DNA of 64,000 bases from Stieleria bergensis (lineage in GTDB: Bacteria; Planctomycetota; Planctomycetia; Pirellulales; Pirellulaceae): NCBI GenBank assembly GCA_007745635.1, contig CP036272.1, positions 3,492,358 through 3,556,357 on the forward strand, in the 5' to 3' direction. This document shows, piece by piece, positions 30,357-39,296 of this stretch. A model generated the notes under the pieces. It saw nothing but the letters and a program-made list of their open reading frames with translations, was not told the origin of the DNA and made no database searches. The position numbers and the translations under genes were made by a program. How positions within the stretch are numbered: position 1 is the first letter of the stretch; every line of letters starts with the position of its first letter.

Positions 30357-31193
30357 CTAGGGTGACTCTAGGACGCTGACGATTTTATCCGATGATATTA
30401 ATATCTTTCGGTTATCGGAGGTCAATACCATCAACTGTTGCGACAGAATGTCCTGTGCAATCACCTGTACGTTTCCATCCTTTGTCAACAATTGTGCACC
30501 AACTGGCGGCAATTGCCTCGACATTTCCTCATAAGTGTCGAATTCATATCGCAGACAGCACTTCAGTCGACCGCAGCGACCGGAGATTTTGGTCGGATCT
30601 AACGTCGAGCGTTGCAGCTTGGCCATCTTCATCGAAACAGGTGGCATTTTGCTCAAAAAGCTTGCACAGCAAATCGGCCGGCCACAATCTCCATAATCCG
30701 CCACTAATTTGGCTTCGTCTCGCACCCCGATCTGACGCATTTCAATCCGGGTCTGAAACTCCCGCGCCAATTCCCGCACAAGCTGCCGAAAATCAACGCG
30801 GCTCTCAGCGACGTAGTAAATGATCACGCGTTCGCCACCAATCAGACGCTCGACGTCAACCAGATCCATGGTTAGCCGCAGTGTGTCAACCTGCTTCTGG
30901 CAGACGGCCAAATCGGCTCGCAAAAGCGACTGCAAGTGCTTCACCTGTTTCTGATCGTCGCTGGTCTGAGCTCGAACGATCCGGCCAGCGACGGATTCTT
31001 CACCAGACTCCAAACTCGCCGGTGAAGCCTCGATCAAGACGATCCCGGTCTCGGTGCCTCGATCGGTCCGCACAATCACGGCATCCTGGTAGCGATACGA
31101 TTCGGTGGCGTTCACAACGCCTAACAGCCTCATCGAGCCGTAGCGGACCACGTACTGCAACGATTGTCGTTTCTCAGTTTTTGCATTGTCCAT
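30357..31193 (-). CDS. PSP1 domain protein, RicT-like regulatory iron-sulfur protein
   Basis: A 278-residue protein with the PSP1 C-terminal domain. The family core is clear: VDFRQLVRELAREF, RIEMRQIGVRDEAK, GDCGRPICCASFL and SGRCGRLKCCLRYE, with cysteines that bind iron-sulfur clusters in RicT/YaaT. In Firmicutes RicT acts in the Y-complex (RicA-RicF-RicT) that helps RNase Y mature mRNA; RicA/RicF are not seen here, so only the family is sure. It is divergent from the cyclase-fold gene at 31.5 kb. Confidence 0.9.
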   Translation of the reverse strand: MDNAKTEKRQSLQYVVRYGSMRLLGVVNATESYRYQDAVIVRTDRGTETGIVLIEASPASLESGEESVAGRIVRAQTSDDQKQVKHLQSLLRADLAVCQKQVDTLRLTMDLVDVERLIGGERVIIYYVAESRVDFRQLVRELAREFQTRIEMRQIGVRDEAKLVADYGDCGRPICCASFLSKMPPVSMKMAKLQRSTLDPTKISGRCGRLKCCLRYEFDTYEEMSRQLPPVGAQLLTKDGNVQVIAQDILSQQLMVLTSDNRKILISSDKIVSVLESP

Positions 31194-31494
31194 CGAAGAC
31201 TCTTAGTCTTTCCCAAAGCCCGCCCTGGGCAGACGACAAATCAACTCAACCCCGCCGCGTGACGGCACTGCTTCAAGACAAGGGAATGTCTCAGGCAGGT
31301 ACATCCCGGGCAGCGATCAACGCAAATGTCGATCCATTGAACGCAGAACGTCCAGCGCCGCCGCATAATCATCTACAATCAAACGCCCAGCGAGGTGATT
31401 AATCGATTGTACCGCAAAGCGGATTGGAAAAGTAGACTGTTCACCTTCCCTGCCGTTCAGCTTTGCAACACTTCATTCCCCTGCAGGTGCATTC
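31194..31494. other. Divergent intergenic region
   Basis: About 300 bp between the RicT-like gene (- strand) and the cyclase-fold gene (+ strand). It must hold both promoters. I see no clear operator or hairpin. Confidence 0.3.
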
Positions 31495-32490
31495 GTGTCC
31501 GTTCTGAAATGCCTGACGAGCCTTGCAATCGCGCTATCGATCACCACTTCGCTGCCCGCGACTTCACCGGAGCCCGCGCAGATTCGCGCCGCCGTCAAAA
31601 GCAGCCTCCCGTTCATCGAAGACAAAGGCGTTTGGTGGATCGAGAAAAAGGACTGCGTCTCCTGTCACCGTGTCACCAACATGGTCTGGACGTTGAGCGC
31701 CGCGAAACGCCATGGATTCCAAGTCAGTGAGCAGCTTGATGAATGGATCGACTGGACCATTGAATCCTCACTGTCCAAAAATGACGAGGACAAGATCGCT
31801 GGACAAGCCAACAAAGAAGGCGTTGCACAGCTGCTGATCGCCCTGGGGGAACGAGCCGATCAGGACCCGCATCAACAACTCGCGGATCTGTTGTTGAAAG
31901 ACCAGCAAGACAACGGTTCTTGGAAGGCCGGTGGCCAGTTGCCTGCACAGAAACGCCCCAAACCGGAAACCGATCAGACCTCAACGATGTGGCTCGCGCT
32001 CGCCATGCAGCAGAGCAAACCAAGCCCGCGACAGGCCCCTGTTCTCGCAAAGGCGGAAACGTTCATCAAACAGGCACCGGACGGGAAAAGCACCGAATGG
32101 TTTGTGCTGCGTCTCTTGCTGGCCAACCAAACCAACAACAACGCCCAACGCGATGAAATGGTCAAACAACTGATCCAGCAACAACAAGCCGATGGAGGCT
32201 GGGGGTGGATGGTTGATGCCGAAAGCGACGCTTTGGGCACTGGGATGGCGGTCTACGCACTAACACAAGCGAAGGCAACAGAACCGCTAGACGCTGCTGG
32301 AATTCAATCGTCGATCGAAAATGCCCAAACGTTCCTGGTCGAAACCCAGCGTGAAGACGGTTCCTGGCCCGTAAAGGGGACAAAAGAGAAACGAAAAGAC
32401 AAAGTTTCCGAAACAGCGGTCTACTGGGGAACCACCTGGGCCGCGCTGGGCTTGATCCATACCCTGCCCGAACCAGCAGCAAACAAGTGA
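31495..32490 (+). CDS. Secreted protein with CxxCH motif and squalene-cyclase-like repeats
   Basis: The 331-residue protein starts at GTG 31495 with a signal peptide (LTSLAIALSITTSLPATS). Near residue 60 it has KKDCVSCHRVTNM, a c-type heme motif. The rest resembles the alpha/alpha barrel of prenyltransferase/squalene-oxidase repeat proteins: QQDNGSWKAGGQ, QQADGGWGWM and TQREDGSWPVKG carry the QW motif. Substrates and heme binding are not shown. A GC-rich CxxCH plus QW-repeat protein with export signal is common in planctomycetes but not characterised. Confidence 0.78.
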   Translation: MSVLKCLTSLAIALSITTSLPATSPEPAQIRAAVKSSLPFIEDKGVWWIEKKDCVSCHRVTNMVWTLSAAKRHGFQVSEQLDEWIDWTIESSLSKNDEDKIAGQANKEGVAQLLIALGERADQDPHQQLADLLLKDQQDNGSWKAGGQLPAQKRPKPETDQTSTMWLALAMQQSKPSPRQAPVLAKAETFIKQAPDGKSTEWFVLRLLLANQTNNNAQRDEMVKQLIQQQQADGGWGWMVDAESDALGTGMAVYALTQAKATEPLDAAGIQSSIENAQTFLVETQREDGSWPVKGTKEKRKDKVSETAVYWGTTWAALGLIHTLPEPAANK

Positions 32491-32594
32491 GTACAAAACA
32501 CGCTGGTGGGAGAGCCGCTAACCGGGACGAAGTCTCGCAACAAGAAGATGCTGCTGATGAACTGGCCGCCCCAGGCATCTGACGTCACTGCGTC

Positions 32595-34250
32595 CTATTG
32601 AAACAACTTGAGCGAGATCTTGCCGTTCTTCTGTTGGACGTCCCCTGCTGAACTGGGGTGGTCTTCGCGATACTGATCAATCAGTTCTCGCAACTCGCTG
32701 ACTTCACTGCGGCATTCAAACGCAGATTGATCCCGGCGGTTGGTGATCATCACAATCGTGTCACGCGGCTTGGCATGCTTCAAGGCCCAGTGAAGAGCTT
32801 CATTCCGGCCAGCGACCAAACGCATCGCCGCACACTCGCGGACGCCATCAAGCAATTGATGCGCCTGCTGCAGGAACTGCCTGCGCGAGTCTTGCTTGGC
32901 CGTCACAACACAGTGGTCGGCAAACCGTTCCATTAACGTTCCCATCTCGGACAGGTCGGCGTCGCTGTCCCCTTTCCCGATGGCCAGGACGCACCAGGTT
33001 TTGCCTCCCGCACCCGACGCTTTTGCCGAACGCAATGCCGATTTGATTCGCGCCGGGGTCCCCGCAGATTCCAGGACAACGGTTGCGTCTCCACAACCGA
33101 CGATTCGCTGGCCGCGTGCGGGCACCGATCGCATGCTGGACAAATGAGTGGCGATCTGCTGCAGTTCCATGCCAATCAATCGGCCGAACGCGGCGGCCGC
33201 CGCAATGTTGCCCGCCATGTGCAAGCCACAGAGTGACGATTCCATCAACGCACTGCAATCACCTGAGGTCAGCATGATGGTTGACATCCCACCGGACTGA
33301 TCCAAAATCATCGCTGCCGATTCGCATCCCGGTGTATTCCCATACGCAATCGCTTCGCAGTTAGCATCCTGTGCCGCCTCGATTGAACGCTGATCGTCAT
33401 CCGGATGAATGATCACTCCCCGAGGCGACAACCGATCAATCACGCAGTCCAACACGTCTGGGCCAAAGTCTTGAGTCACTTCGTGCCGTCCAGCAACGAT
33501 CAGAACATCAAGCTCGACCGAATCGTACAGCCCGTTCTTGGCCTGATTGGCATGAAGTTCAACGATTGCAACCTGGCTGTGACAGTCGTTCGCATCGCCC
33601 ATCCACTGTATTAACGCCGGTCCAGCAAGTGTTGGTTGCTGCGATGTCGCTTTGATCACGCCATCGGATGACGCCAAATCACACTGGTAGGCCGTCCGCA
33701 GTGACTTGGCGTTCGTTAACGTCGCGGCCAACAAACAGGTTGTTGTTTTGCCGCTGTCGCCAATCACACCGACAGTAAGCATTTGCTGAGCCGGTTGGCC
33801 GTGCAGCGCGGCCAGCAATTCACTGTGAGCGTGATCCAGATTACCAATCACGCACTGGGAAATGGGACAGGGAAGCAGCTGTTCCGTCAAAATGCCGCCT
33901 ACACCGCGGGCCAACGCCGTGGCGACAAATTCAACGGGGTCATGTTCGCCAATCTGGTAAAGAGCCAATTCGCCTTCCTGGGCCGAACCGACCGAGTGGG
34001 CGACTTTTTCAACCACGAGATCGTTGCAGCCATAGAACGTTGCATTGGGAAAGAGACTCCGTAGAGCAACGCTTTCCGGCGACTGACTTGCCGCCGGCTG
34101 GTGATCAAGGCCCTTCGCCTCGGAGGTCTTCGCATGGCCAATCGAGGGCTCGGTGCGAACCACACGCAATTTGGGTGCGGACGAAGCTGAACCGGGACGC
34201 TTGAAATTTGCGCGAAGCGGTCCTTGTTGATCGTCAAATGAGAAACGCAT
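32595..34250 (-). CDS. Divergent Mur ligase family protein (MurE-like)
   Basis: 551 residues from ATG 34250, chosen by GGAGG seven bases upstream; the open frame runs on to 34409. The fold is Mur ligase: P-loop VGVIGDSGKTTTC, ELHANQAKNGLYDSVELDVLIV at the position of MurE's ELSSHAL..., and VVTAKQDSRR near the C-terminal domain, then GRNEALHWAL. The canonical GTNGKTTT P-loop reads GDSGKTTT and the aspartate-His site (LSRDHLDYH in MurE) is AGRHEVTQDF. The DAP-specificity DNPR motif is absent (KQDSRR). Likely a ligase with a changed substrate, or a non-catalytic relative. No murein cluster is nearby. Confidence 0.78.
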   Translation of the reverse strand: MRFSFDDQQGPLRANFKRPGSASSAPKLRVVRTEPSIGHAKTSEAKGLDHQPAASQSPESVALRSLFPNATFYGCNDLVVEKVAHSVGSAQEGELALYQIGEHDPVEFVATALARGVGGILTEQLLPCPISQCVIGNLDHAHSELLAALHGQPAQQMLTVGVIGDSGKTTTCLLAATLTNAKSLRTAYQCDLASSDGVIKATSQQPTLAGPALIQWMGDANDCHSQVAIVELHANQAKNGLYDSVELDVLIVAGRHEVTQDFGPDVLDCVIDRLSPRGVIIHPDDDQRSIEAAQDANCEAIAYGNTPGCESAAMILDQSGGMSTIMLTSGDCSALMESSLCGLHMAGNIAAAAAFGRLIGMELQQIATHLSSMRSVPARGQRIVGCGDATVVLESAGTPARIKSALRSAKASGAGGKTWCVLAIGKGDSDADLSEMGTLMERFADHCVVTAKQDSRRQFLQQAHQLLDGVRECAAMRLVAGRNEALHWALKHAKPRDTIVMITNRRDQSAFECRSEVSELRELIDQYREDHPSSAGDVQQKNGKISLKLFQ

Positions 34251-35026
34251 CGTCTGGCCTCCATGCCTGAATCTGAGTGCGAAAACTTGGTGCGTTTGTT
34301 GTTTTCCTTTCAGCAGCGTCACACGATTGCGTGAACAAAGCTTCCAAGGGTTCCGAAAGGGATCTGGAATGCCGCAACACAAAGTGCTGACAACCGAAGC
34401 CTTCGACAACGTTCGCGTCCTTGCGAGTGTTTTTCAACGACCGCCAACTGAAGTCAATTCACACGCTGTGAACCGATGAGATTGGCGGTCAATCCATGTC
34501 GCTGGAACCGGCTAACCGCGAAACCATTCGCGTTTCGATCTCTCAACGACAGTGGCAATTGTTCGCCTGACAAGTTTTGGGTCAATAGAATTCACCAAAT
34601 TTTTTTTGCGACCTCCGTTTTACCGTGTTTTCAGGATTCCGAGACGTTTACACCTGCTTTTACCCGGCCATTCCGTGCTAGCAAACAAATCTTTGGCAAT
34701 TCGAACCTGACCACAAAAAACGCCCAATTGGGTTGCAATTCGAAGCCGAAGGACACCTCCTGACGCAGATTTCTGACCTATGTTTCAAATGGCGTTCTTT
34801 CCCGAGCAGTTGTGTTCTGCTCGTTGAGTGTGTCACTGAACTCGGCGATTCTCGCCGGGGCAATCAGACACGGTTAGAACTTTTTGGGGACGAATTCGAC
34901 GACTGGCCAGCCACGATTGTGCAGTCAATGCTCAATGCAGCGTAACTGTCAAACGAAGGAAAGGATGGTTTCGGTACCAGGAGGCACGCGAATTTATAGG
35001 GCCCACGGCGAATTCTGGAACAGCAG
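34251..35026. other. Intergenic region of about 775 bp
   Basis: Between the Mur ligase (- strand) and the small membrane protein. Frames such as 34476-34763 have no family and no good start. AT-rich tracts lie near 34600 (AATTTTTTTTGC) and a TTTATAGGG stretch near 34994. I see nothing else. Confidence 0.3.
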
Positions 35027-35164
35027 CTAACTGCCTGCCAGTATCACGCAGAGGCCGACGACAAAAGCCACAAGGACGATGGCACACCCAATGTCCTTCA
35101 TCTCATCACGCCAGCTCCGAGGTGGCAGCGGATTGGGAGGCGCATCCTCTTGTGCTGTGTCCAT
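35027..35164 (-). CDS. Small single-pass membrane protein
   Basis: 45 residues from ATG 35164: an acidic, Pro-rich start (MDTAQEDAPPNPLPP), then one hydrophobic segment (IGCAIVLVAFVVGLCVIL) at the C-terminus, giving a tail-anchored shape. The frame is open further upstream but lacks coding character. It is divergent from the ECF sigma factor gene with about 109 bp between. Not recognised; the composition supports a real gene only moderately. Confidence 0.45.
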   Translation of the reverse strand: MDTAQEDAPPNPLPPRSWRDEMKDIGCAIVLVAFVVGLCVILAGS

Positions 35165-35273
35165 AGACACAAAGCGAGATCCGCAAGACCCGTCATGCGC
35201 GAAATCTCGGGAATCTCTGAAATCCGCGCATAGTCGCTGGGCGGATCTCGCTTCTAAGGTTGAGGGCACATAC

Positions 35274-35843
35274 ATGGATTCTGCGACATCACGATTGGAG
35301 GCGAGAATTACACGGTTGCGGCCCGTCCTGTTGACGCTGGCCGAGGCATTGATCTCTCCTGCGCTGCGAGTCGAGTTGGATGCATCCGATCTTGTCCAGC
35401 AGACTTTGATGGAAGCTCACCAGCAGTCGGAGGCACTTGCATCGTTCGATGATGGCTCGTTCTTTGGCTGGCTGCGAAAAGCGCTTCGGCACAACGTTCT
35501 CGACGCGGTTAAACATCTCAGCACTCAGAAAAACAACGCCGCACGTCGAGTCCGGGCCGCAGACATCGACGATTCATTTGTCCGTCTCGAAGAACTGCTC
35601 GTTGCCGACGATACGTCGCCCAGCGAGATTCTTCAGCGAAACGAGCAAACCGCACGTCTACTTGCAGCGATCCAGGAATTGCCTCGCAATCAAAGAGAAG
35701 CGGTGATCCTGAAACATCTGCGAGGATGTTCGCTTCGACAGTTGGCGGAAGAGCTTGGGCTATCAGAAACAGCCACTGCCGGATTGCTGCATCGTGGACG
35801 AAAACAACTTGTGGAACGGCTGGAGCATTGTGGCGATGCGTGA
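35274..35843 (+). CDS. ECF sigma factor 1 (planctomycete type)
   Basis: 189 residues from ATG 35274, with GAGGG about 9 bases upstream; the frame is open to 35079 but lacks homology there. Region 2 is ALRVELDASDLVQQTLMEAHQ and region 2.4 GWLRKALRHNVLDAVKH. Region 4 is IQELPRNQREAVILKHLRG followed by LAEELGLSETATAGLLHRGRKQL. It resembles the planctomycete/verrucomicrobia sigma factors linked to Ser/Thr kinases. Its last 8 bp overlap the kinase start (ATGCGTGA), so the two are translated together. It should direct RNA polymerase to a small regulon. Confidence 0.9.
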   Translation: MDSATSRLEARITRLRPVLLTLAEALISPALRVELDASDLVQQTLMEAHQQSEALASFDDGSFFGWLRKALRHNVLDAVKHLSTQKNNAARRVRAADIDDSFVRLEELLVADDTSPSEILQRNEQTARLLAAIQELPRNQREAVILKHLRGCSLRQLAEELGLSETATAGLLHRGRKQLVERLEHCGDA

Positions 35844-36678
35844 ATCAACAGAATTCAAGGACAATTCGGTCTTAACAGACGAGCAGTTGGCAGAACTCGA
35901 GCGTGCTACAGAGCAGTGTGGCAGCACTCTGACGACAAACATCGGCAACGCCGAACGTGACGAGTTCCATCATTGCTATTCATTGGTGGACTCCCTGGCA
36001 TCTCCTGTTCGCAATGCGGTGGTCGAGATTTCGAAGCCGCCAGTTCTTCCTGACTACGACGATCTTCAGGAGATCGGTCGTGGCGGGATGGGGATCGTCT
36101 ATCGTGGTCTTCACAAGAAGACTCGACGAATTGACGCCATCAAAGTGATCCGCCCGGATCGAGTATCCACTGTCGCAGGTGCTCATCAGCGCGAGTTACA
36201 GCGTCAGTTGCAACAGGAGGCTCAGCTTGCGGCTCGTGTTGCGCATGAGCATATCGTTCCGGTGTATCAGGTTGGTGAGGTAAACGGCTGCCCCTGGTTC
36301 TCCATGCAGCTCGTTGAAGGACAGAGTCTGCGCGACCTCATGTACGAAGGCCCGATATCGCCGCAAAGAGCGGCGACGCTCATTGAGCAGATAGCCCGCG
36401 CCGTTGACAGAGTTCATCGACACGCCGTTCTGCATGGAGACATCAAGCGTTTAGGGAGAAACGCAGCCTGCTTGATGAGGACCAACGGCGGCGAGCCACC
36501 TAGGGGAATGCGTGCCTCTGCAGCGTTTTTGTACGTCGCCGAGAACGCTCACGTTCCCCGTTCACTTCTTGCCGAAATGCCGCCGCAGCGGCGTAAATTG
36601 CGAAAATCTTTCGCGAATCGATGTATAGACATTGGAATCTCGCGCAATGTACGGGTGAGGACCATCCATGGAACATGA
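35836..36678 (+). pseudogene. Truncated Ser/Thr protein kinase
   Basis: 280 residues from ATG 35836. The kinase lobe starts at DDLQEIGRGGMGIVYRGL with the glycine-rich loop, then the VAIK-equivalent lysine in DAIKVIR. A helix-C and hinge region follow (EHIVPVYQVGEVNGCPWFSMQLVEGQSL). The catalytic loop reads AVLHGDIKR, then diverges: residues after about position 210 (RLGRNAACLMRTNG...) no longer resemble a kinase. The DFG metal loop and C-lobe are missing, and HRD is HGD. In intact planctomycete kinases of this type a long C-lobe and WD/TPR domains follow. It is likely non-catalytic: a pseudogene, or a regulatory remnant kept for sigma factor control. Confidence 0.82.
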
Positions 36679-37189
36679 AGCGACACTACGAATACTCGTA
36701 TCCGACCGTGCCCGGTTATTGGCGTACGTTTGGTCGATAGTGCGTGACGAACATGCCGCCGAAGACCTGTATCAAGAGTTGCTTGTCGTTGCGATGGGAC
36801 GCGTCGAGACGTTCGGCGATTCCGTTCACCTCCTGAAGTGGTCACGAGTGACGCTCCGAAATAAGGCATTGGAGCATCTGCGTCGGCAGCGGAAGGCATC
36901 CTTGCCAATGGCTGGAGACGTACTCGACTTGCTGGAAGATCATTGGGCCGAATACGACTCGCTTGATTCCGCCGAAATGACCGAAGCACTTCGGCACTGC
37001 CTTTCTCGATTAACCTCCAAAGCTCGTCAGCTTGTCGAGTTGCGCTATGAACAGGGATTACGTGGGACGGAAATCGCACAAGCGACCGATCGCAAGACAC
37101 ACTCCATCTACGTCGCACTGAGCAGAGCTTACAAGACGCTCGGGGAGTGCATTGGCGGAAGAATTCCAAAGGAAAAGCCGCATGCCTGA
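36668..37189 (+). CDS. ECF sigma factor 2
   Basis: A 173-residue ECF-type sigma factor starting inside the last 11 bp of the kinase frame, with GGTGAGG 8 bases upstream. Region 2: RLLAYVWSIVRDEHAAEDLYQELLVVA. Region 4: LTSKARQLVELRYEQGLRGTEIAQATDRKTHSIYVALSRAYKTL. Its stop overlaps the FecR-serpin start by 8 bp (ATGCCTGA), the same arrangement as sigma 1 with its kinase. This gives the classic planctomycete pair of ECF sigma factor plus FecR-like anti-sigma protein. Confidence 0.9.
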   Translation: MEHEATLRILVSDRARLLAYVWSIVRDEHAAEDLYQELLVVAMGRVETFGDSVHLLKWSRVTLRNKALEHLRRQRKASLPMAGDVLDLLEDHWAEYDSLDSAEMTEALRHCLSRLTSKARQLVELRYEQGLRGTEIAQATDRKTHSIYVALSRAYKTLGECIGGRIPKEKPHA

Positions 37190-39179
37190 TCCGATCAATC
37201 CAAGACTGGCCGAACTGTGTCAGTTATTTGCCGATGACGCGCTCGACCCGTCGCAGGAAGAGGAATTCAACACCCTGCTACGGAATGATGCTTCCATACG
37301 TGATGCGTTCGTTGCCTACTGTGTTCACTCTCAGCTACTGAAAGAAATGCTGAAACGTGACAAAGCATCTGACATCGAACCGTCAGCGAAAGCAACGTTA
37401 CCGGTCCAAAAGCAGATCTCACACAGGTTCGTCGCGCTCGCGTCGATTGCCGTCATCACCGCGAGTCTTCTCGTCGCAGTCGCGGTCTGGCACTATTGGC
37501 CAGCGACTCCCGAGACTCTGATCACGGAAGGGGATTCCAGGCCAGAATCTCCGGTAGAGCTAGTGGCCGCTCATTGGAAAATCACGCCGACCGGCGAGGC
37601 GGACTATGAATTCATCGAGCCAACGCTCGTTCGCCTCGATCGTGGCGAATTGTTCGCCGAATGGATTGTCGGGGACGATCCAGATCAGCCATCGCGCAAC
37701 GGCGAACCGACGGAACTACGCATCACTACCACGGAAGGCGAAGTGATCGCCCGAGACACACGTTTCATTGTTGGAACCCACCAAACGAATTCAGAAGAGG
37801 AGAAACCGATGTTGAGATCACTAACGCGAGTGTTTGTGCTTTCCGGCCTAGTTACTTTGACCACGTCGTTGGGCAGCATCGAAGGAACATCAGGTGAACT
37901 GTTGGCGGCGGAAGTGGACAAGGCCCCCTCCAAGCTGACGATGGAGGCGAATAGTGATTTCGCCTGGGATCTTTATGCTCAAATAGCTAAAGAAGACGAA
38001 GACGGCAATCTCTTCTTCTCGCCTTATTCGATCTCCAGCGCGTTGGCGATGACCATGGAAGGGGCACGTGGTCGGACGGCCCGCGAAATGGGTGACGTAC
38101 TACAATTTCCCGACGCTGTGCGGCGCATTGGCGTTGACGACCAACGGATCCCCTGGGAAACGGCCAAAATTCACACCGGTATGGGCGCCATTAACAATCG
38201 GCTCAACCGCGCTCAGAAGCCGTACGCATTGAAAGTGGCCAACGCGCTGTGGGGCGAGCAATCCTCCCGCTGGCGCCCGGAGTTTCTGAAAACGCTCGAC
38301 GAGCCGTACGGAGCCACATTGAGGAAGGCTGACTTTGTTCGCAGCAGCGAACGCGAACGCCAGCGGATCAACCAATGGGTTGAGGATCAGACCGAACAGA
38401 GGATCAAAGAGCTTTTGCCTAAGGATCCGCCTGTTATTACGGGGAACACACGGCTGGTCCTGACCAACGCCATCTACTTTAAAGGCAATTGGTCGCAGCG
38501 GTTTGATGCGAAGCAAACCAACGACATGCAGTTCACGACGGCCAGCGGAGAAAAGGTTACTGTGCCAACCATGTGGTTCGATCCCGGCAATGCAGATAAC
38601 AAACGTAACACACTCAACGGCTACTTTCCTTTCGGCTACGCCGCGTTCGATGCCCAAGGAAAGAGCACACGTAACCGAGGCCGAACTCACTTCGAAATAC
38701 TCGAGATGCCCTATGCCGGCAACGAATTATCGATGTTTGTCTTGCTGCCAACCAAGCACGATGGAGTGCCTTCGCTGGAACAGCAACTCAATCGTAGAAA
38801 TTTGGAGCAGTGGCTCAGCACGGTAGAAAAACGAGAAGTGGAGGTCTATTTACCAAAATTCAAAATGGAAACGGAGTTTGACTTGGTTCCAACACTGAAG
38901 GCACTAGGCATGCGGACAGCATTTGATGGGGCGGATTTTACGGGCCTCTGCGAGTCGGGCGGTCTGTCTATCTCTGCCGTTCGTCACAAAGCCTTCGTCG
39001 AGGTTAATGAAGTCGGCACCGAAGCCGCTGCTGCAACCGCAGTTGTGGCTGCTGAATCGGCACCCCCACCCACTCGCACCTTCAAAGCGTTGCGGCCATT
39101 TGTCTTCCTGATCCGAGACAATACAACCGGCAGCATTTTGTTTGCCGGACGGATGATGAAACCAACAGGTGAGCAGTAA
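37182..39179 (+). CDS. FecR-like anti-sigma protein fused to a serpin
   Basis: 665 residues from ATG 37182. Residues 1-60 are the planctomycete anti-sigma N-terminus (NPRLAELCQLFADDALDPSQ; LLRNDASIRDAFVAYCVHSQ). A membrane segment follows (about 83-105), then a FecR-type beta domain ending ITTTEGEVIARDTRFIVGTHQ. A second leader-like segment starts at residue 210 (MLRSLTRVFVLSGLVTLT), preceded by a good ribosome site (GAGGAG, 6 bases before ATG 37809). A complete serpin follows (about 252-660) with FFSPYSISSALAMTMEGARGRTA and a hinge near 610. The serpin may be translated on its own from 37809 as a secreted inhibitor, or as part of a fused membrane protein. Confidence 0.88.
   Translation: MPDPINPRLAELCQLFADDALDPSQEEEFNTLLRNDASIRDAFVAYCVHSQLLKEMLKRDKASDIEPSAKATLPVQKQISHRFVALASIAVITASLLVAVAVWHYWPATPETLITEGDSRPESPVELVAAHWKITPTGEADYEFIEPTLVRLDRGELFAEWIVGDDPDQPSRNGEPTELRITTTEGEVIARDTRFIVGTHQTNSEEEKPMLRSLTRVFVLSGLVTLTTSLGSIEGTSGELLAAEVDKAPSKLTMEANSDFAWDLYAQIAKEDEDGNLFFSPYSISSALAMTMEGARGRTAREMGDVLQFPDAVRRIGVDDQRIPWETAKIHTGMGAINNRLNRAQKPYALKVANALWGEQSSRWRPEFLKTLDEPYGATLRKADFVRSSERERQRINQWVEDQTEQRIKELLPKDPPVITGNTRLVLTNAIYFKGNWSQRFDAKQTNDMQFTTASGEKVTVPTMWFDPGNADNKRNTLNGYFPFGYAAFDAQGKSTRNRGRTHFEILEMPYAGNELSMFVLLPTKHDGVPSLEQQLNRRNLEQWLSTVEKREVEVYLPKFKMETEFDLVPTLKALGMRTAFDGADFTGLCESGGLSISAVRHKAFVEVNEVGTEAAAATAVVAAESAPPPTRTFKALRPFVFLIRDNTTGSILFAGRMMKPTGEQ
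37711..37870 (+). repeat. Leader cassette copy 1 (FecR tail, RBS, signal peptide)
   Basis: A 160-bp segment that matches 39297-39456 without any insertion or deletion; by hand count 136 of 160 bases agree (about 85%). It codes for the end of the FecR domain, a ribosome site and the first 20 residues of a signal peptide. The offset is exactly 1586 bp. Confidence 0.85.
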
Positions 39180-39296
39180 TCTTCGATGAATATTGACCTG
39201 CGGGACTGCTGCACGCTGACAGTTCAAAACGGTTGCCCCGAATCGCTCACTGCCAGCACGTTGATACGACGTTGCAGAGACGTTGCGCGATTCCAC

